From Desulforhopalus sp. IMCC35007 (GTDB lineage: Bacteria; Desulfobacterota; Desulfobulbia; Desulfobulbales; Desulfocapsaceae), in contig NZ_SWCN01000021.1 of NCBI RefSeq assembly GCF_005116575.1, positions 32,416 to 96,415 on the forward strand: DNA of 64,000 nucleotides, in the 5' to 3' direction. The translations under genes were made by a program, and so were the position numbers. The notes below the pieces were generated by a model. That model ran no database searches and was not told the origin of the DNA. It saw only the letters and a program-made list of their open reading frames with translations. Position 1 is the first letter of the stretch, and every line of letters starts with the position of its first letter. Below, in pieces: positions 52,460-61,451 of this stretch.

Positions 52460-53290
52460 ATAGTAGGACCGTATTGATTTGAGCTGATCGACGATCGAGA
52501 GCTCTGGTACATAGGGATTCTGCGGCAGGGTGGGCCAGTTCAGCAAAAGGTCATCTGCAAAAGGAGTGAGCGCAACGTTGCGGTTATACGCTTCCACCGC
52601 CAGACGCTCCAGATTGATCGTGTCCTCGATATTGTAGGCAAGGAGTGTCTCAAGGGCTCGCTCGTTTCCCGTTTGCTGATACTGTTGCCAGAGAAGAACT
52701 GCAAAATACCCATCAACACCATCAAGGTCTCCGCGGCTGAGGCCCAGCTGTTTTTCGCAGCCTTTGAGTCCTCCCTTGAATCCGAGTCGTGCCAGGATGT
52801 AACGAAGATCAATGTGGGCCTGACTGAGTTTTATTCTGAAATACCGTTCAATAAAGGGAACGTCAAAACTCTTGCCATTGTAACTTACGATAACCTTGTA
52901 CTGCTCTATATCCGTTACGAAATCATCAAGATTTCTGCCGTTAACATAAGTGAAAACATCCGTGCCGTCATAGAGGGCAATGGTGGTGATCTCACAGTAA
53001 TCATCAAGGCCTGTGGTCTCGATATCGAGATAGGCTGTGGTATCTTTGAACTCAGCGAAAATACGCCAGGCTTCATTGGCGGCAAGGCGCGAGGTGAAAT
53101 AGGAGGGGTCTCTATTTTGCAGAGCCTGATATGAGGCTTCTAAGGTGTCAGCCGCTTCCAGGCTGTTTGCAGACATCCTGACAGGAGCGGGGATTTGCCA
53201 CTCCTGCCAGGTCGTTACACCTGCATCCCAGAGGTTTTTCTCAACTTTGGGGCCTATGCCTTCTATATGAGAAAAGGTGTGTAAAAGCAT
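52454..53290 (-). CDS. RNase H-like exonuclease domain protein
   Basis: 278 aa. An N-terminal helix-hairpin-helix-like segment (IEGIGPKVEKNLWDAGV, about 9-25) is followed by an RNase H-like fold (YprB type, about 82-255) with exonuclease motifs YLDIETTGL (DxE), SYNGKSFDVPF (Asp), and a final DTINLERL (Asp). The three acidic residues for two-metal catalysis are present. It starts 6 bases after the DEAD-box helicase gene, so a role in RNA or DNA processing with the helicase is plausible. Its 3' end overlaps the convergent MBL gene by 6 bases. Confidence 0.88.
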   Translation of the reverse strand: MLLHTFSHIEGIGPKVEKNLWDAGVTTWQEWQIPAPVRMSANSLEAADTLEASYQALQNRDPSYFTSRLAANEAWRIFAEFKDTTAYLDIETTGLDDYCEITTIALYDGTDVFTYVNGRNLDDFVTDIEQYKVIVSYNGKSFDVPFIERYFRIKLSQAHIDLRYILARLGFKGGLKGCEKQLGLSRGDLDGVDGYFAVLLWQQYQQTGNERALETLLAYNIEDTINLERLAVEAYNRNVALTPFADDLLLNWPTLPQNPYVPELSIVDQLKSIRSYYL

Positions 53291-53296
53291 ACTTTG

Positions 53297-55090
53297 TTAT
53301 ACGGCAGTGTTCTGAGCTCTGCTAACGGAACGTTTAGCCTTCGGTGCCCCCGGCTTAGCGGTTTTTTTCTTATACTTGCTCTGTGCTAAATCAGTGCCGA
53401 GGTCTGCTGTTCTATCTTCCAGTCGCTGAATCTGCATCTGACGACTGCCAATACGGGCCTTTTTGAGCAGGTTGAGGGTCTTGTCGGGCATACCGAATGG
53501 CAGATCCACTGTGCTGTAATCGTCAAATATAGATATTCTACCAATATACTTGCTGTTGATATCCGCTTCGTTGGCGATGGCACCGACAATATTGCCCGCT
53601 TTTATACCATGCTGGTTGCCCGCTTCAATGCGGAAACGTTCGAGGCCTTCGTCGGGAGGCAGTTGAACATTATGGGTCCGCACTTTTCTGGTCTGTTTTG
53701 CTCTGTTGGGTGCGATATTCCTGTCTTTTTCTGGCTGATATTTAGCCCGTTTTTCTTCGGCTAAAAGAAGTGGTTTCTTCCCTTGCGCCAGCAGTGCCAG
53801 GGCAGCTGCAACCTGAGTTATATCCGCATCGGTTTCAGTGATATAATCACCAATGAGCTTTTCATAAAAAGAGGTGTTCTCTTCAAGAGTCGTACTGATT
53901 TTGTTTTTAAAGGCCTGGATTCTTTTAGTATTGATATCAGCCACCGTTGGCAGCTGCATCATTTCAATTTTCTGTTTTGTCGCCCGTTCAATTGAACGGA
54001 GCATGGAGCGCTCTCGTGGATTGACGAAGAGGATGGCATGGCCGGTTCGGCCCGCACGTCCTGTTCGGCCGATCCGGTGCACATAGGCCTCGGTATCAAA
54101 AGGAATGTCAAAATTGATGACATGACTGATCCGCTCTACATCTAGTCCCCGTGCGGCAACATCTGTTGCGATCAGGATATCGATGTTTCCTGACTTGAGC
54201 TGCTCTATGGTCCGCAGCCTCTGGGTCTGCTGGATATCACCGTTGAGTGCGGTGGTTGAGTAGCCGAGGGCACTGATTTTTTCGGCAAGTTCAACGGTCT
54301 GCAGTTTGGTGCGGACAAAAATCAGCACACCATCAAAGGTCTCAGATTCAAGGACCTTGGCCAGAGCATCCACTTTTGCGGCAAAGCCACCGCTGGTGAC
54401 AAGACCGCGCTGAGCCACGGTGTTTGCGGTCATGGCCTCTGATTTGATGGTGATTTCAACAGGATCTTTTAAGTATTTGTGGGCAATTTTCCGGATATTG
54501 GCCGGCATAGTGGCCGAAAACAATGCGGTCTGCTTTCTGTTGGGGAGCTTTTCGAGGATCCATTCAACGTCATCGAGAAAGCCCATGCGCAGCATTTCGT
54601 CCGCTTCATCGAGGACGAGGCTGTGGATGTGATCCATCTTCAGACTGCCACGGCGGATGTGATCCATTACCCTGCCAGGTGTTCCGACGATAATCTGACA
54701 TCCCTTCTGAAGTTGACGCAGTTGGATGTTGTAATCCTGACCACCAAAAATGGGCAGAATGTTGATCTGTTTGAGATGTTTACTGTAGTCGGCAAAGGAC
54801 TCGGCAACCTGAATGGCGAGTTCCCGGGTAGGTGCGAGAACCAGTACCTGGGGATGTTGTCCCCCGGTGGTTTTGAGCTGAGCTAAAATGGGTAGGGCAA
54901 AGGCTGCGGTCTTGCCGGTTCCTGTCTGGGCCTGTCCGACAACATTTCTTCCATTAAGCATGTGAGGAATCATTTCCTCCTGAATGGGAGTTGGAGTGAT
55001 GTATCCGAGTTGTGTAATTACCTGGATGAGATGGTCAGGGAGGCCGAGGGATGAAAAAGACGCAGATGTAGCTTCGTGTTCAGAAGACAT
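53297..55090 (-). CDS. deaD: DEAD-box RNA helicase DeaD/CsdA-like
   Basis: ATP-dependent RNA helicase, 597 aa. Helicase motifs are TPIQEEMI (Q motif), AQTGTGKTAAFALP, PTRELA, TPGRVMDH, DEADEML, SAT, DVAARGLD and HRIGRTGRAG. After the two RecA domains comes a linker and a DbpA-type RNA-binding domain near residues 475-545 (YIGRISIFDDYSTVDLP), then a basic C-terminal tail. It probably acts in ribosome assembly and cold adaptation. It is the first gene of a two-gene unit with the RNase H-like nuclease. Confidence 0.96.
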   Translation of the reverse strand: MSSEHEATSASFSSLGLPDHLIQVITQLGYITPTPIQEEMIPHMLNGRNVVGQAQTGTGKTAAFALPILAQLKTTGGQHPQVLVLAPTRELAIQVAESFADYSKHLKQINILPIFGGQDYNIQLRQLQKGCQIIVGTPGRVMDHIRRGSLKMDHIHSLVLDEADEMLRMGFLDDVEWILEKLPNRKQTALFSATMPANIRKIAHKYLKDPVEITIKSEAMTANTVAQRGLVTSGGFAAKVDALAKVLESETFDGVLIFVRTKLQTVELAEKISALGYSTTALNGDIQQTQRLRTIEQLKSGNIDILIATDVAARGLDVERISHVINFDIPFDTEAYVHRIGRTGRAGRTGHAILFVNPRERSMLRSIERATKQKIEMMQLPTVADINTKRIQAFKNKISTTLEENTSFYEKLIGDYITETDADITQVAAALALLAQGKKPLLLAEEKRAKYQPEKDRNIAPNRAKQTRKVRTHNVQLPPDEGLERFRIEAGNQHGIKAGNIVGAIANEADINSKYIGRISIFDDYSTVDLPFGMPDKTLNLLKKARIGSRQMQIQRLEDRTADLGTDLAQSKYKKKTAKPGAPKAKRSVSRAQNTAV

Positions 55091-55361
55091 AGATATCCTA
55101 TTGTACTATTTGGGTTGATTCCGCAGATGAACTTGTTACGTGAAGCCTGTCCAGGAATGTAATATCGGCGTGTGAAAGGCTCATCCTTCCTGCCGATGTA
55201 TACGTGTCTGTCCAGTTTCTCGTAACTACCCAAAAATCCATGTTCTGGTCTGACACTATCGCATAAGCGCGCAAAAATAACAGAAATAATAAGATTGTGC
55301 AATCATTAATTTCGTGATTTTCACCCAATAACCAAAGGATATGCGAACTGAGGTTGTAATC
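55091..55361. other. Gap between arfB and deaD
   Basis: 271 bases on the minus-strand side of deaD, with no convincing gene. Short open stretches on the minus strand have no recognisable features. It should hold the deaD promoter. A longer 5' leader is usual for cold-inducible deaD genes, but no specific element was identified. Confidence 0.4.
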
Positions 55362-55784
55362 TCAGTCGTTTGAGACCTTTTTTCGCAGGGATTTGATTCT
55401 TCCACGTTTGGTCTTGGAGTCGGTTCGTTTTTTTTTGGCGTTTCGGCTGGGTTTTGTCTTTTTTCGTGATTTTTCGGTGTAGGACACGCTTCTGATGAGA
55501 AGAGTGAGACGCAAAAAGGCATCTTCTTTATTTTTGAGCTGGCTTCTGAATTGCTGAGCTTTGATTACAATAATTCCATCGTCCGAAATTCTGGAGTCAT
55601 TGAGGGCTTGTAGTCGCTCCTTGTAGAATTCCGGCAGTGAAGATTGCCTAATATCAAACCGGAGATGGATGGCAGATGAAACCTTGTTGACGTTTTGCCC
55701 CCCAGAGCCCTGGGCGCGAATAGGGGTGCAGACAATTTCATCTTCGGAGATCTTTACATTATTGCTGATGGTAAGCTCTGCCAT
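55362..55784 (-). CDS. arfB: Alternative ribosome-rescue factor ArfB
   Basis: Peptidyl-tRNA hydrolase acting on stalled ribosomes. 140 aa from the ATG at 55784. The catalytic GGQ motif is residues 28-30 in RAQGSGGQNVNKV, and the fold continues with AIHLRFDIRQSSLP and IVIKAQQFRSQ. The C-terminal basic tail (KKTKPSRNAKKKRTDSKTKRG in two parts) inserts into the mRNA channel in this family. An open extension to 56000 exists but carries no homology. Family length fits the chosen start. Confidence 0.93.
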   Translation of the reverse strand: MAELTISNNVKISEDEIVCTPIRAQGSGGQNVNKVSSAIHLRFDIRQSSLPEFYKERLQALNDSRISDDGIIVIKAQQFRSQLKNKEDAFLRLTLLIRSVSYTEKSRKKTKPSRNAKKKRTDSKTKRGRIKSLRKKVSND

Positions 55785-56158
55785 GTTCACTATTACAAAC
55801 GGTGTTGAGGTAAATGGAGAAGGTCTCGGTTCTGTTGTACTTGTGCCCGTTTTTACAGCCGGGTTGCAAAAGAGAGAGTTGCTGCACAAAAGGGTGACTG
55901 AATTCTCGGAGCGTGTGACTTCTCTGCTCAAAAGATTGAACAATCGGGATCGTCCTGATATGATAGACGGATAACCGTAATTTGTCGAGTGCTCTCTCAA
56001 TGAACCATGTGACCTATTGACAGCAATTACCTGTGATCATGGAACCTGGGAGACGGTCTTCGAAGAAATAATGGTGCCGATAGAGGAGCCTGTATCCATT
56101 TTATAAGCCATTGGGGAACTGCCAACATACGCAGCCCCTCATTGTTAAGGACCTGAAA
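55785..56158. other. Gap between arfB and the protease gene
   Basis: About 374 bases between two divergent genes. No convincing gene, RNA or repeat is visible. The open frames here on both strands lack family features. It should hold the arfB and protease promoters. An AAGGA ribosome site precedes the protease start at 56159. Confidence 0.4.
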
Positions 56159-57298
56159 ATGCGCTGTCCCAAATGTAAACATGTACAGAAAAACGCAGTG
56201 GAATGTGAAGCCTGCGGTGTGATTTTTGAGAGATATATAAAATTTCAGGAAAAAAAGAAGGAAAAAGAGGCTGTTGAAGCCCAAGCTGCAGAAAAAAAAG
56301 GTGGAATAGCAAAAATCATTCAACTTGTCCTTCTGGTTGTCGTTGTTGCCGGAGGTACGTACTACTTTACCGGTTACAGGCCCCAAAGTAAGAATACTGT
56401 GGTTGACCACAGCCCTGTCCCCCAGCCTGCAGAGCTTGCTGTCAAGCCAATTGCTCCCCAGGTTGTACCTGTAGATAAATCTGTTCCCGCCTCTGACAGT
56501 GCAAAAGAAAACTCCAGTTATAATACCATTGAGAAGGCGCGAAACGCCACTGTCTCCATAGAAACCCCGTGGGGAACGGGATCGGGTTTTTTCATCAGTA
56601 AAGACTACGTGATCACCAATAAACATGTGGTCGAGATGGATGAGTTGAAGGTTGCCGAGTTCAGGGAAAAAGTGGAAAAAAATAGAAAACTGATCGATCT
56701 TGAGCAGCAAAAAATCAGGGAATATCGCAGCCAGTTGAGACAGCTGTCCAAAGGACCTGCCCGCAGTCAGCTTTCAATAATTATAAATGATATGGTCGCC
56801 AACCTCGACAAGGTACTGCCTCAGCAGCAGGAGGCTGAGGCGAGGCTTGAAAAGCTGGAAGAGAAGGTTCGTCCATCAAGTATTAAAATCATTCTCTCCG
56901 ATGGCTCCGAGCATGTAGCAAATTACCTGCTGGTCAGTGAAAATAATGACCTGGCCCTGATGGCCCTGTCTTCTGGGAAAGACAACTTTTTAAAGAAGTC
57001 TCCAGAAAGAAATGCTCTGCACCAGGGAGACAAGGTGTATACCATTGGCAGTCCGGTGGGACTTCGACACACGGTCACAGCAGGTGTTTTTTCTGGATAC
57101 CGTAAGGATGAAAGTGACAATAAAGTCTACCTGCAGACTGATGCGGCGATCAATCCTGGAAATAGCGGAGGGCCGCTCATTGACGAAAATGGCTATGTAT
57201 GGGGCGTTAACACCATGATCCTTCGTGGTACTGAAGGCATTGGTTTTGCCATCCCCATGAGTGTGGTCTATGAGGAGTTTGGTTCCTCGCTCTATTGA
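56159..57298 (+). CDS. Membrane-anchored trypsin-like serine protease with zinc ribbon and coiled-coil insertion
   Basis: 379 aa. Order of parts: a zinc-ribbon-like CPKC...CEAC (C3, C6, C16, C19), a basic linker, one transmembrane helix (about 51-69), a Pro-rich spacer, then a DegP/Deg-type trypsin domain (about 120-379). The catalytic triad is H156 (TNKHVV), D264 (NNDLAL) and S336 (GNSGGP). No PDZ domain follows. Between His and Asp lies a roughly 75-residue charged coiled coil (160-238), which ordinary Deg proteases lack. The topology is zinc ribbon in the cytoplasm and protease in the periplasm. ATG 56159 follows AAGGA. Confidence 0.9.
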   Translation: MRCPKCKHVQKNAVECEACGVIFERYIKFQEKKKEKEAVEAQAAEKKGGIAKIIQLVLLVVVVAGGTYYFTGYRPQSKNTVVDHSPVPQPAELAVKPIAPQVVPVDKSVPASDSAKENSSYNTIEKARNATVSIETPWGTGSGFFISKDYVITNKHVVEMDELKVAEFREKVEKNRKLIDLEQQKIREYRSQLRQLSKGPARSQLSIIINDMVANLDKVLPQQQEAEARLEKLEEKVRPSSIKIILSDGSEHVANYLLVSENNDLALMALSSGKDNFLKKSPERNALHQGDKVYTIGSPVGLRHTVTAGVFSGYRKDESDNKVYLQTDAAINPGNSGGPLIDENGYVWGVNTMILRGTEGIGFAIPMSVVYEEFGSSLY

Positions 57299-57456
57299 GG
57301 AAGATCTCCGCTGGTCAATCGTCAATCTTCCTGATAGAGGACGTTGTATAAATTTACAATTCATCGTGCTCTTGTGGCTGTCTGCAGGAAATCACCTCAC
57401 ACACAAGAGGTTTGCTTGACAGAGACAGTTTCTTCAACTATGTTCCGCTCATGAAA

Positions 57457-57533
57457 CTTGCAGGGGTGGCCTTTGGCCTGAGATGATACCCATTGAACCT
57501 GAACTGGCTCGCACCAGCGTAGGGAATTGCAGG
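57457..57533 (+). promoter_or_regulatory. TPP riboswitch (THI element)
   Basis: Thiamine pyrophosphate aptamer. The conserved core is clear: GGGGTGGCC at 57463-57471, CTGAGA at 57478-57483, ACCC, TGAACCTGA at 57494-57502, CTGG, then CACCAGCGTAGGGAA ending near 57526. P1 can form between CTTGCA (57457-57462) and TGCAGG (57528-57533). It precedes thiM by about 100 bases. CCCCT at 57593-57597 can pair with AGGGG of the thiM ribosome site (57624-57628), suggesting translational control (inference). Confidence 0.93.
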
Positions 57534-57634
57534 AAGTGACCTTCTTCTGTTAAGATCGTTTTTTCCCTCTCTCATCTTGTGTTTTTTTTCTTCCCCTGTT
57601 TTTGCCGAAAATATGCGCTGGAAAGGGGTTGTCC

Positions 57635-58441
57635 ATGTCAGATCTTGCCAAGCAGACTGCTGAAAATCTTGTATTAATCCGAAACAATAAGCCTCTCATA
57701 CATAATATCACCAACTTTGTGGTGATGAATTTTACTGCCAATGTTCTTCTTGCAAGTGGAGCCTCTCCCGTTATGGCCCATGCCATCAATGAGGTGGAAG
57801 AGATGGTCGGTTTTGCGGGGGCCCTTGTCCTTAATATCGGTACCCTCACCGACTCCTGGGTTGAATCCATGGTAAAGGCCGGGCAGAAGGCGGCTTCATT
57901 GGGAACACCTGTTGTCCTTGATCCCGTGGGAGCTGGGGCAACGCAGCTTCGTACCGATGCCGCCAGAAGAATTCTCAAGGAGACCAATGTTCAGATTTTG
58001 CGTGGGAACAGTTCTGAGATTTTAGCCCTTGGCGGCGGTGAAAGCACGAATAGGGGTGTTGATGCTGGCAATTCTGTCGAAGAGGCCATTGATGTTGCAA
58101 AACAGCTTGCCATGGAGCTTGATACCACCCTGGCTATTACCGGCCCCGTCGACCTGATAACCGATGGCCGCCGGGTGGTGGAGGTTGCAAACGGACATGG
58201 CCTTATGCCCTTTGTAACTGGTACCGGGTGTTCAGCTACAGCCATTATTGGTGCCTTTGCGGCGGTCGAAAAGGATATGGTGGCGGCTGCAGTCGGAGCC
58301 CTGGCCTTTTTCGGTCTGGCCGGCGAAGCTGCTGGTGAAAAGGCAGGAGGGCCTGGCACATTTATGATTCACCTGCTTGATGCCCTGTATAACCTGACCC
58401 CTGAAGATATCATTGCCCGCGCCCGAATCCAGGAAAAGTAA
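57635..58441 (+). CDS. thiM: Hydroxyethylthiazole kinase ThiM
   Basis: Phosphorylates the thiazole alcohol 4-methyl-5-(2-hydroxyethyl)thiazole for thiamine salvage. 268 aa. Landmarks are PLIHNITNFVVMNFTANVLLA (shortened: HNITNFVVMNFTAN), ASPVMAHA, VLDPVGAGAT, ILRGNSSEI, and GTGCSATA (anion-hole turn, catalytic Cys). The ATG at 57635 follows AAAGGGG; longer in-frame starts lack it. It is the first gene under the TPP riboswitch and its stop overlaps the thiE start. Confidence 0.96.
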   Translation: MSDLAKQTAENLVLIRNNKPLIHNITNFVVMNFTANVLLASGASPVMAHAINEVEEMVGFAGALVLNIGTLTDSWVESMVKAGQKAASLGTPVVLDPVGAGATQLRTDAARRILKETNVQILRGNSSEILALGGGESTNRGVDAGNSVEEAIDVAKQLAMELDTTLAITGPVDLITDGRRVVEVANGHGLMPFVTGTGCSATAIIGAFAAVEKDMVAAAVGALAFFGLAGEAAGEKAGGPGTFMIHLLDALYNLTPEDIIARARIQEK

Positions 58442-59088
58442 TGAAGATGCAGATCGATTATTCACTCTACCTGGTGACGGACCGAGGACTGTCCTGTGGC
58501 AGATCTCTGGTCGAAGTTGTGGCGGCCGCTATTGAAGGAGGGGTGAGCTGTGTACAGCTCAGGGAGAAAAATTGTTCTACCAGAACGTTTATAGAAGAAG
58601 CGATGGCCCTGCAAAACCTTCTTCGGCCTAAAAGTATTCCGCTTATAATCAATGACAGGATCGATGTGGCAATGGCAGTAGGGGCAGATGGTGTTCATCT
58701 TGGCCAGGATGACATGCCTCTGGGGGATGCGAGACGAATTCTTGGCGAGCAGGTTATCATAGGCATTTCTGTTGAGTCTGTCGCTGATGCCAGGAGGGCG
58801 GCCGCTGGGGGAGCCGACTATCTCGGAGTGAGTCCTGTCTTTGCAACACCCACTAAAACAGATACGGCCGAACCCCTTGGTCTGGAAGGGTTGAGGGCGA
58901 TTCGAAAAACTGTGGATCTTCCTCTTGTGGCCATCGGTGGTGTCAATGTTCAGAATTGTGCATCCGTCATTGCAGCAGGTGCAGACGGGCTGGCCGTGGT
59001 TTCAGCTATCGTCAGTGCCCCATCTCCACAGAAAGCAGCAGAAGAACTGTGCAATGTGGCGGGACTTCAGTCAAAAAGGATCAGATAA
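58441..59088 (+). CDS. thiE: Thiamine-phosphate synthase ThiE
   Basis: Joins HMP pyrophosphate and thiazole phosphate to make thiamine phosphate. 215 aa TIM barrel. Features are SLYLVTDRGL, CVQLREKNCSTRTF, LIINDRIDVAMAVGADGVHLGQDDMPLGDAR (shortened: INDRIDVAMAVGADGVHLGQ), DYLGVSPVFATPTKTD and AIGGVN. Metal and phosphate positions appear intact. It overlaps thiM and thiD by one base each and so is coupled to both. Confidence 0.96.
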   Translation: MKMQIDYSLYLVTDRGLSCGRSLVEVVAAAIEGGVSCVQLREKNCSTRTFIEEAMALQNLLRPKSIPLIINDRIDVAMAVGADGVHLGQDDMPLGDARRILGEQVIIGISVESVADARRAAAGGADYLGVSPVFATPTKTDTAEPLGLEGLRAIRKTVDLPLVAIGGVNVQNCASVIAAGADGLAVVSAIVSAPSPQKAAEELCNVAGLQSKRIR

Positions 59089-59909
59089 TGAAACGAGAAG
59101 GGAAAAAAACATATATAAGAGTGCTCACCATCGCTGGCTCAGACAGTGGCGGGGGTGCTGGAATTCAGGCGGATCTGAAGACCATAGCTGCACATGGCTG
59201 CTATGGAATGTCGGTCATCACCGCACTTACCGCCCAGAATACCATGGGGGTTTTTGCTATTCATCCGGTTCCCGTAGAATTTGTACGAAAGCAGCTGCAG
59301 GTGGTCCTTGGTGATATTGGCAGTAACGCAATAAAGATCGGTATGCTTTTTTCTGCAGAGCTCATAGAGATGATTGCAGCGGAACTGAGACTGTCTGGAG
59401 CCTCTCATATCGTCCTTGATCCGGTGATGGTTGCTCAGAGTGGTGACAAACTCCTGCAGGATGAAGCGGTTGCAGCTCTTAAAGCTACTCTTATTCCTGT
59501 GGCAGAGCTCATCACCCCGAATCTGCCGGAGGCCTCTGTCCTTCTTGGTCGAGACATTACCTCAAGGGATGAGCTTTTCGATGCGGCAGTGGAGATAAGC
59601 AGGCTTGGCTGCGCCAATGTGCTGATTAAAGGTGGTCACCTGAAAGAAGGAGACTGTGACGATCTCCTTTATATGGCGGCAACCGGAGAGACCATAACTT
59701 ATCCCACCAGGCGGATTGAAACAGACAATAACCATGGTACAGGCTGTACTCTGTCTTCTGCCATTGCAGCGGGCCTTGGTAAAGGTCTGTCAGTGGATGC
59801 AGCGGTCGCTGCCGCTAAGAAATATATCACAGAGGCCATTGCCTCAGGCGCGAATTACAGTATTGGTGAAGGCCATGGACCGGTTGACCACTTTTACCGG
59901 TTTTTTTAA
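59088..59909 (+). CDS. thiD: HMP/HMP-phosphate kinase ThiD
   Basis: Bifunctional hydroxymethylpyrimidine (phosphate) kinase. 273 aa from the ATG at 59088, which overlaps the thiE stop; a long extension upstream has no homology. Motifs are LTIAGSDSGGGAGIQADLKT, ITALTAQNTMGV, ELITPNLPEASVLLG, IKGGHL and NNHGTGCTLSSAI with the catalytic Cys/Asp region. It makes HMP-PP for ThiE. The next gene starts inside its 3' end or just after it. Confidence 0.96.
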   Translation: MKREGKKTYIRVLTIAGSDSGGGAGIQADLKTIAAHGCYGMSVITALTAQNTMGVFAIHPVPVEFVRKQLQVVLGDIGSNAIKIGMLFSAELIEMIAAELRLSGASHIVLDPVMVAQSGDKLLQDEAVAALKATLIPVAELITPNLPEASVLLGRDITSRDELFDAAVEISRLGCANVLIKGGHLKEGDCDDLLYMAATGETITYPTRRIETDNNHGTGCTLSSAIAAGLGKGLSVDAAVAAAKKYITEAIASGANYSIGEGHGPVDHFYRFF

Positions 59910-60699
59910 GAGTCGGCCGGGTGCGGATGGTGTGGCTACAGTGACGGACGGATTATCTCAAACGGGCAAGACCGGGGTGCGTTGCCGCAGTATCAGTTTG
60001 ACCTATGACAACAGACCTGTTTTTGATCGATTCTCCCTTGATTTTGAGGCGGGTGCCTGCACCTGCCTGCTTGGTCCAAGTGGCTGTGGTAAGTCCACTC
60101 TGATACGTATCATCTCCGGGGCAAAAGACATCGCGTATCGGGGAGAAATCCAGCTGGTGGAGGCCGAAAAAGGGCTATCTGTTGCCTGGATGAGTCAGAA
60201 AGACCTGCTTTTACCCTGGCTGTCAGTCTTGGATAATATCATGCTTGGGGCAAAACTGCGTGGAGAAGGGGACGAAACAACGGTAGAGAAAGCCTATATG
60301 CTCCTGGCAAAAGCGGGAATGACCGGTGATGGCCACAAATATCCTCCAGCACTTTCTGGAGGAATGCGGCAACGGGTTGCCCTGCTCAGGACTTTAATGG
60401 AGCAGCGTGATATTCTTCTCATGGACGAACCCTTTTCAGCCCTTGATGCCCTTACCCGTCTAAGACTGCAGGATCTGTCTGCAACACTTACCCGGGGGAA
60501 AACCGTGATACTTGTCACCCATGACCCACTGGAAGCCCTGCGTCTGGCGGATAGAATTGTTGTACTTGGTGGTACGCCGGCAACCATTGTGGGGGATATC
60601 AGGCCAGGCGGAGTCGCTCCAAGAGAAAGTGGGGGCCCTGAGATCGTCAAAGAGTATCCTCGTCTCCTGAAGACGCTGCTGGGTGGGGATGGAGCATGA
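59875..60699 (+). CDS. ABC transporter ATPase, probable ThiZ-like thiamine-precursor uptake
   Basis: Cytoplasmic ATPase of an importer of the nitrate/sulfonate/taurine/pyrimidine class. Walker A is GPSGCGKST, the Q-loop is WMSQKDLLLPW, the signature is LSGGMRQRVAL, Walker B is ILLMDEPFSALD and the H-loop is LVTHD. About 250 aa of conserved domain. The start is uncertain: ATG 59875 overlaps thiD by 35 bases, and GTG at 59932 or 59941 are alternatives that trim the non-conserved front. It is coupled to the permease (ATGA overlap). Confidence 0.9.
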   Translation: MDRLTTFTGFFKSRPGADGVATVTDGLSQTGKTGVRCRSISLTYDNRPVFDRFSLDFEAGACTCLLGPSGCGKSTLIRIISGAKDIAYRGEIQLVEAEKGLSVAWMSQKDLLLPWLSVLDNIMLGAKLRGEGDETTVEKAYMLLAKAGMTGDGHKYPPALSGGMRQRVALLRTLMEQRDILLMDEPFSALDALTRLRLQDLSATLTRGKTVILVTHDPLEALRLADRIVVLGGTPATIVGDIRPGGVAPRESGGPEIVKEYPRLLKTLLGGDGA

Positions 60700-61451
60700 A
60701 GATTGTCCGGCCGTTGCTGCTTGTTGTCTCGTTTCTTATCTGTTGGCATCTGTTGGTACAGTTGACCAAGGTTCCCCATTATATTCTGCCGGGACCAGTT
60801 GCCGTGTACCTGGCCTTTATCCAGAATTGGTCGGTTTTACTGGGGCATATGGGGGTGACCCTGACTGAAATAGTTCTAGGGCTGTTGCTGGGCACGATAC
60901 TTGGCTGTCTCTGTGCCTTGACCATGATACTTTCCCCTTTGCTCAAACGCTGGCTGTTGCCGGTTCTTGTCATGAGTCAGGCCATCCCCGTTTTTGCCCT
61001 TGCGCCCATCCTGGTACTTTGGCTGGGGTACGGGATAGCTTCTAAAGTTGCCATGGCAGTGTTGATCATTTTCTTTCCTGTCACCTCCTCGTTTTATCAT
61101 GGAATGCAGAGAACAGAGACTGATCTGCTTGAACTTGCCCGGATAATGGGTGGAGGGCACGCTTCAATTCTCAGATTTATTGTTATCCCAAACGCCTTAC
61201 CCGCTTTTGGGGGAGGCCTTCGGGTTGCAGCGGCGGTGGCGCCAATAGGCGCCATAATCGGGGAATGGGTGGGGGCCAGCAAAGGCCTCGGTTTTTATAT
61301 GTTGCATGCCAATGCGAGAATGCAGGTGGACAGGATGTTTGCGGCACTTATTCTGCTCGCTGTGGTTTCGGTGGGGCTGTACTATCTTGTCGATTTTTTA
61401 CTGTTGAAAATTATTTATTGGGAAAAGCCCAGGGAGCTTTATCATGAGTAG
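60696..61451 (+). CDS. ABC transporter permease, ThiX-like
   Basis: 251-aa inner-membrane permease with five to six hydrophobic segments. The cytoplasmic EAA-like loop reads ELARIMGGGHASILRFIVIPNALPAFGGGL (shortened: LARIMGGGHASILRFIVIPNALP), which contacts the ATPase. It belongs to the class with SsuC/TauC and ThiX. It overlaps the ATPase gene at ATGA and the substrate-binding gene by 8 bases, so all three form one unit. Confidence 0.93.
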   Translation: MKIVRPLLLVVSFLICWHLLVQLTKVPHYILPGPVAVYLAFIQNWSVLLGHMGVTLTEIVLGLLLGTILGCLCALTMILSPLLKRWLLPVLVMSQAIPVFALAPILVLWLGYGIASKVAMAVLIIFFPVTSSFYHGMQRTETDLLELARIMGGGHASILRFIVIPNALPAFGGGLRVAAAVAPIGAIIGEWVGASKGLGFYMLHANARMQVDRMFAALILLAVVSVGLYYLVDFLLLKIIYWEKPRELYHE

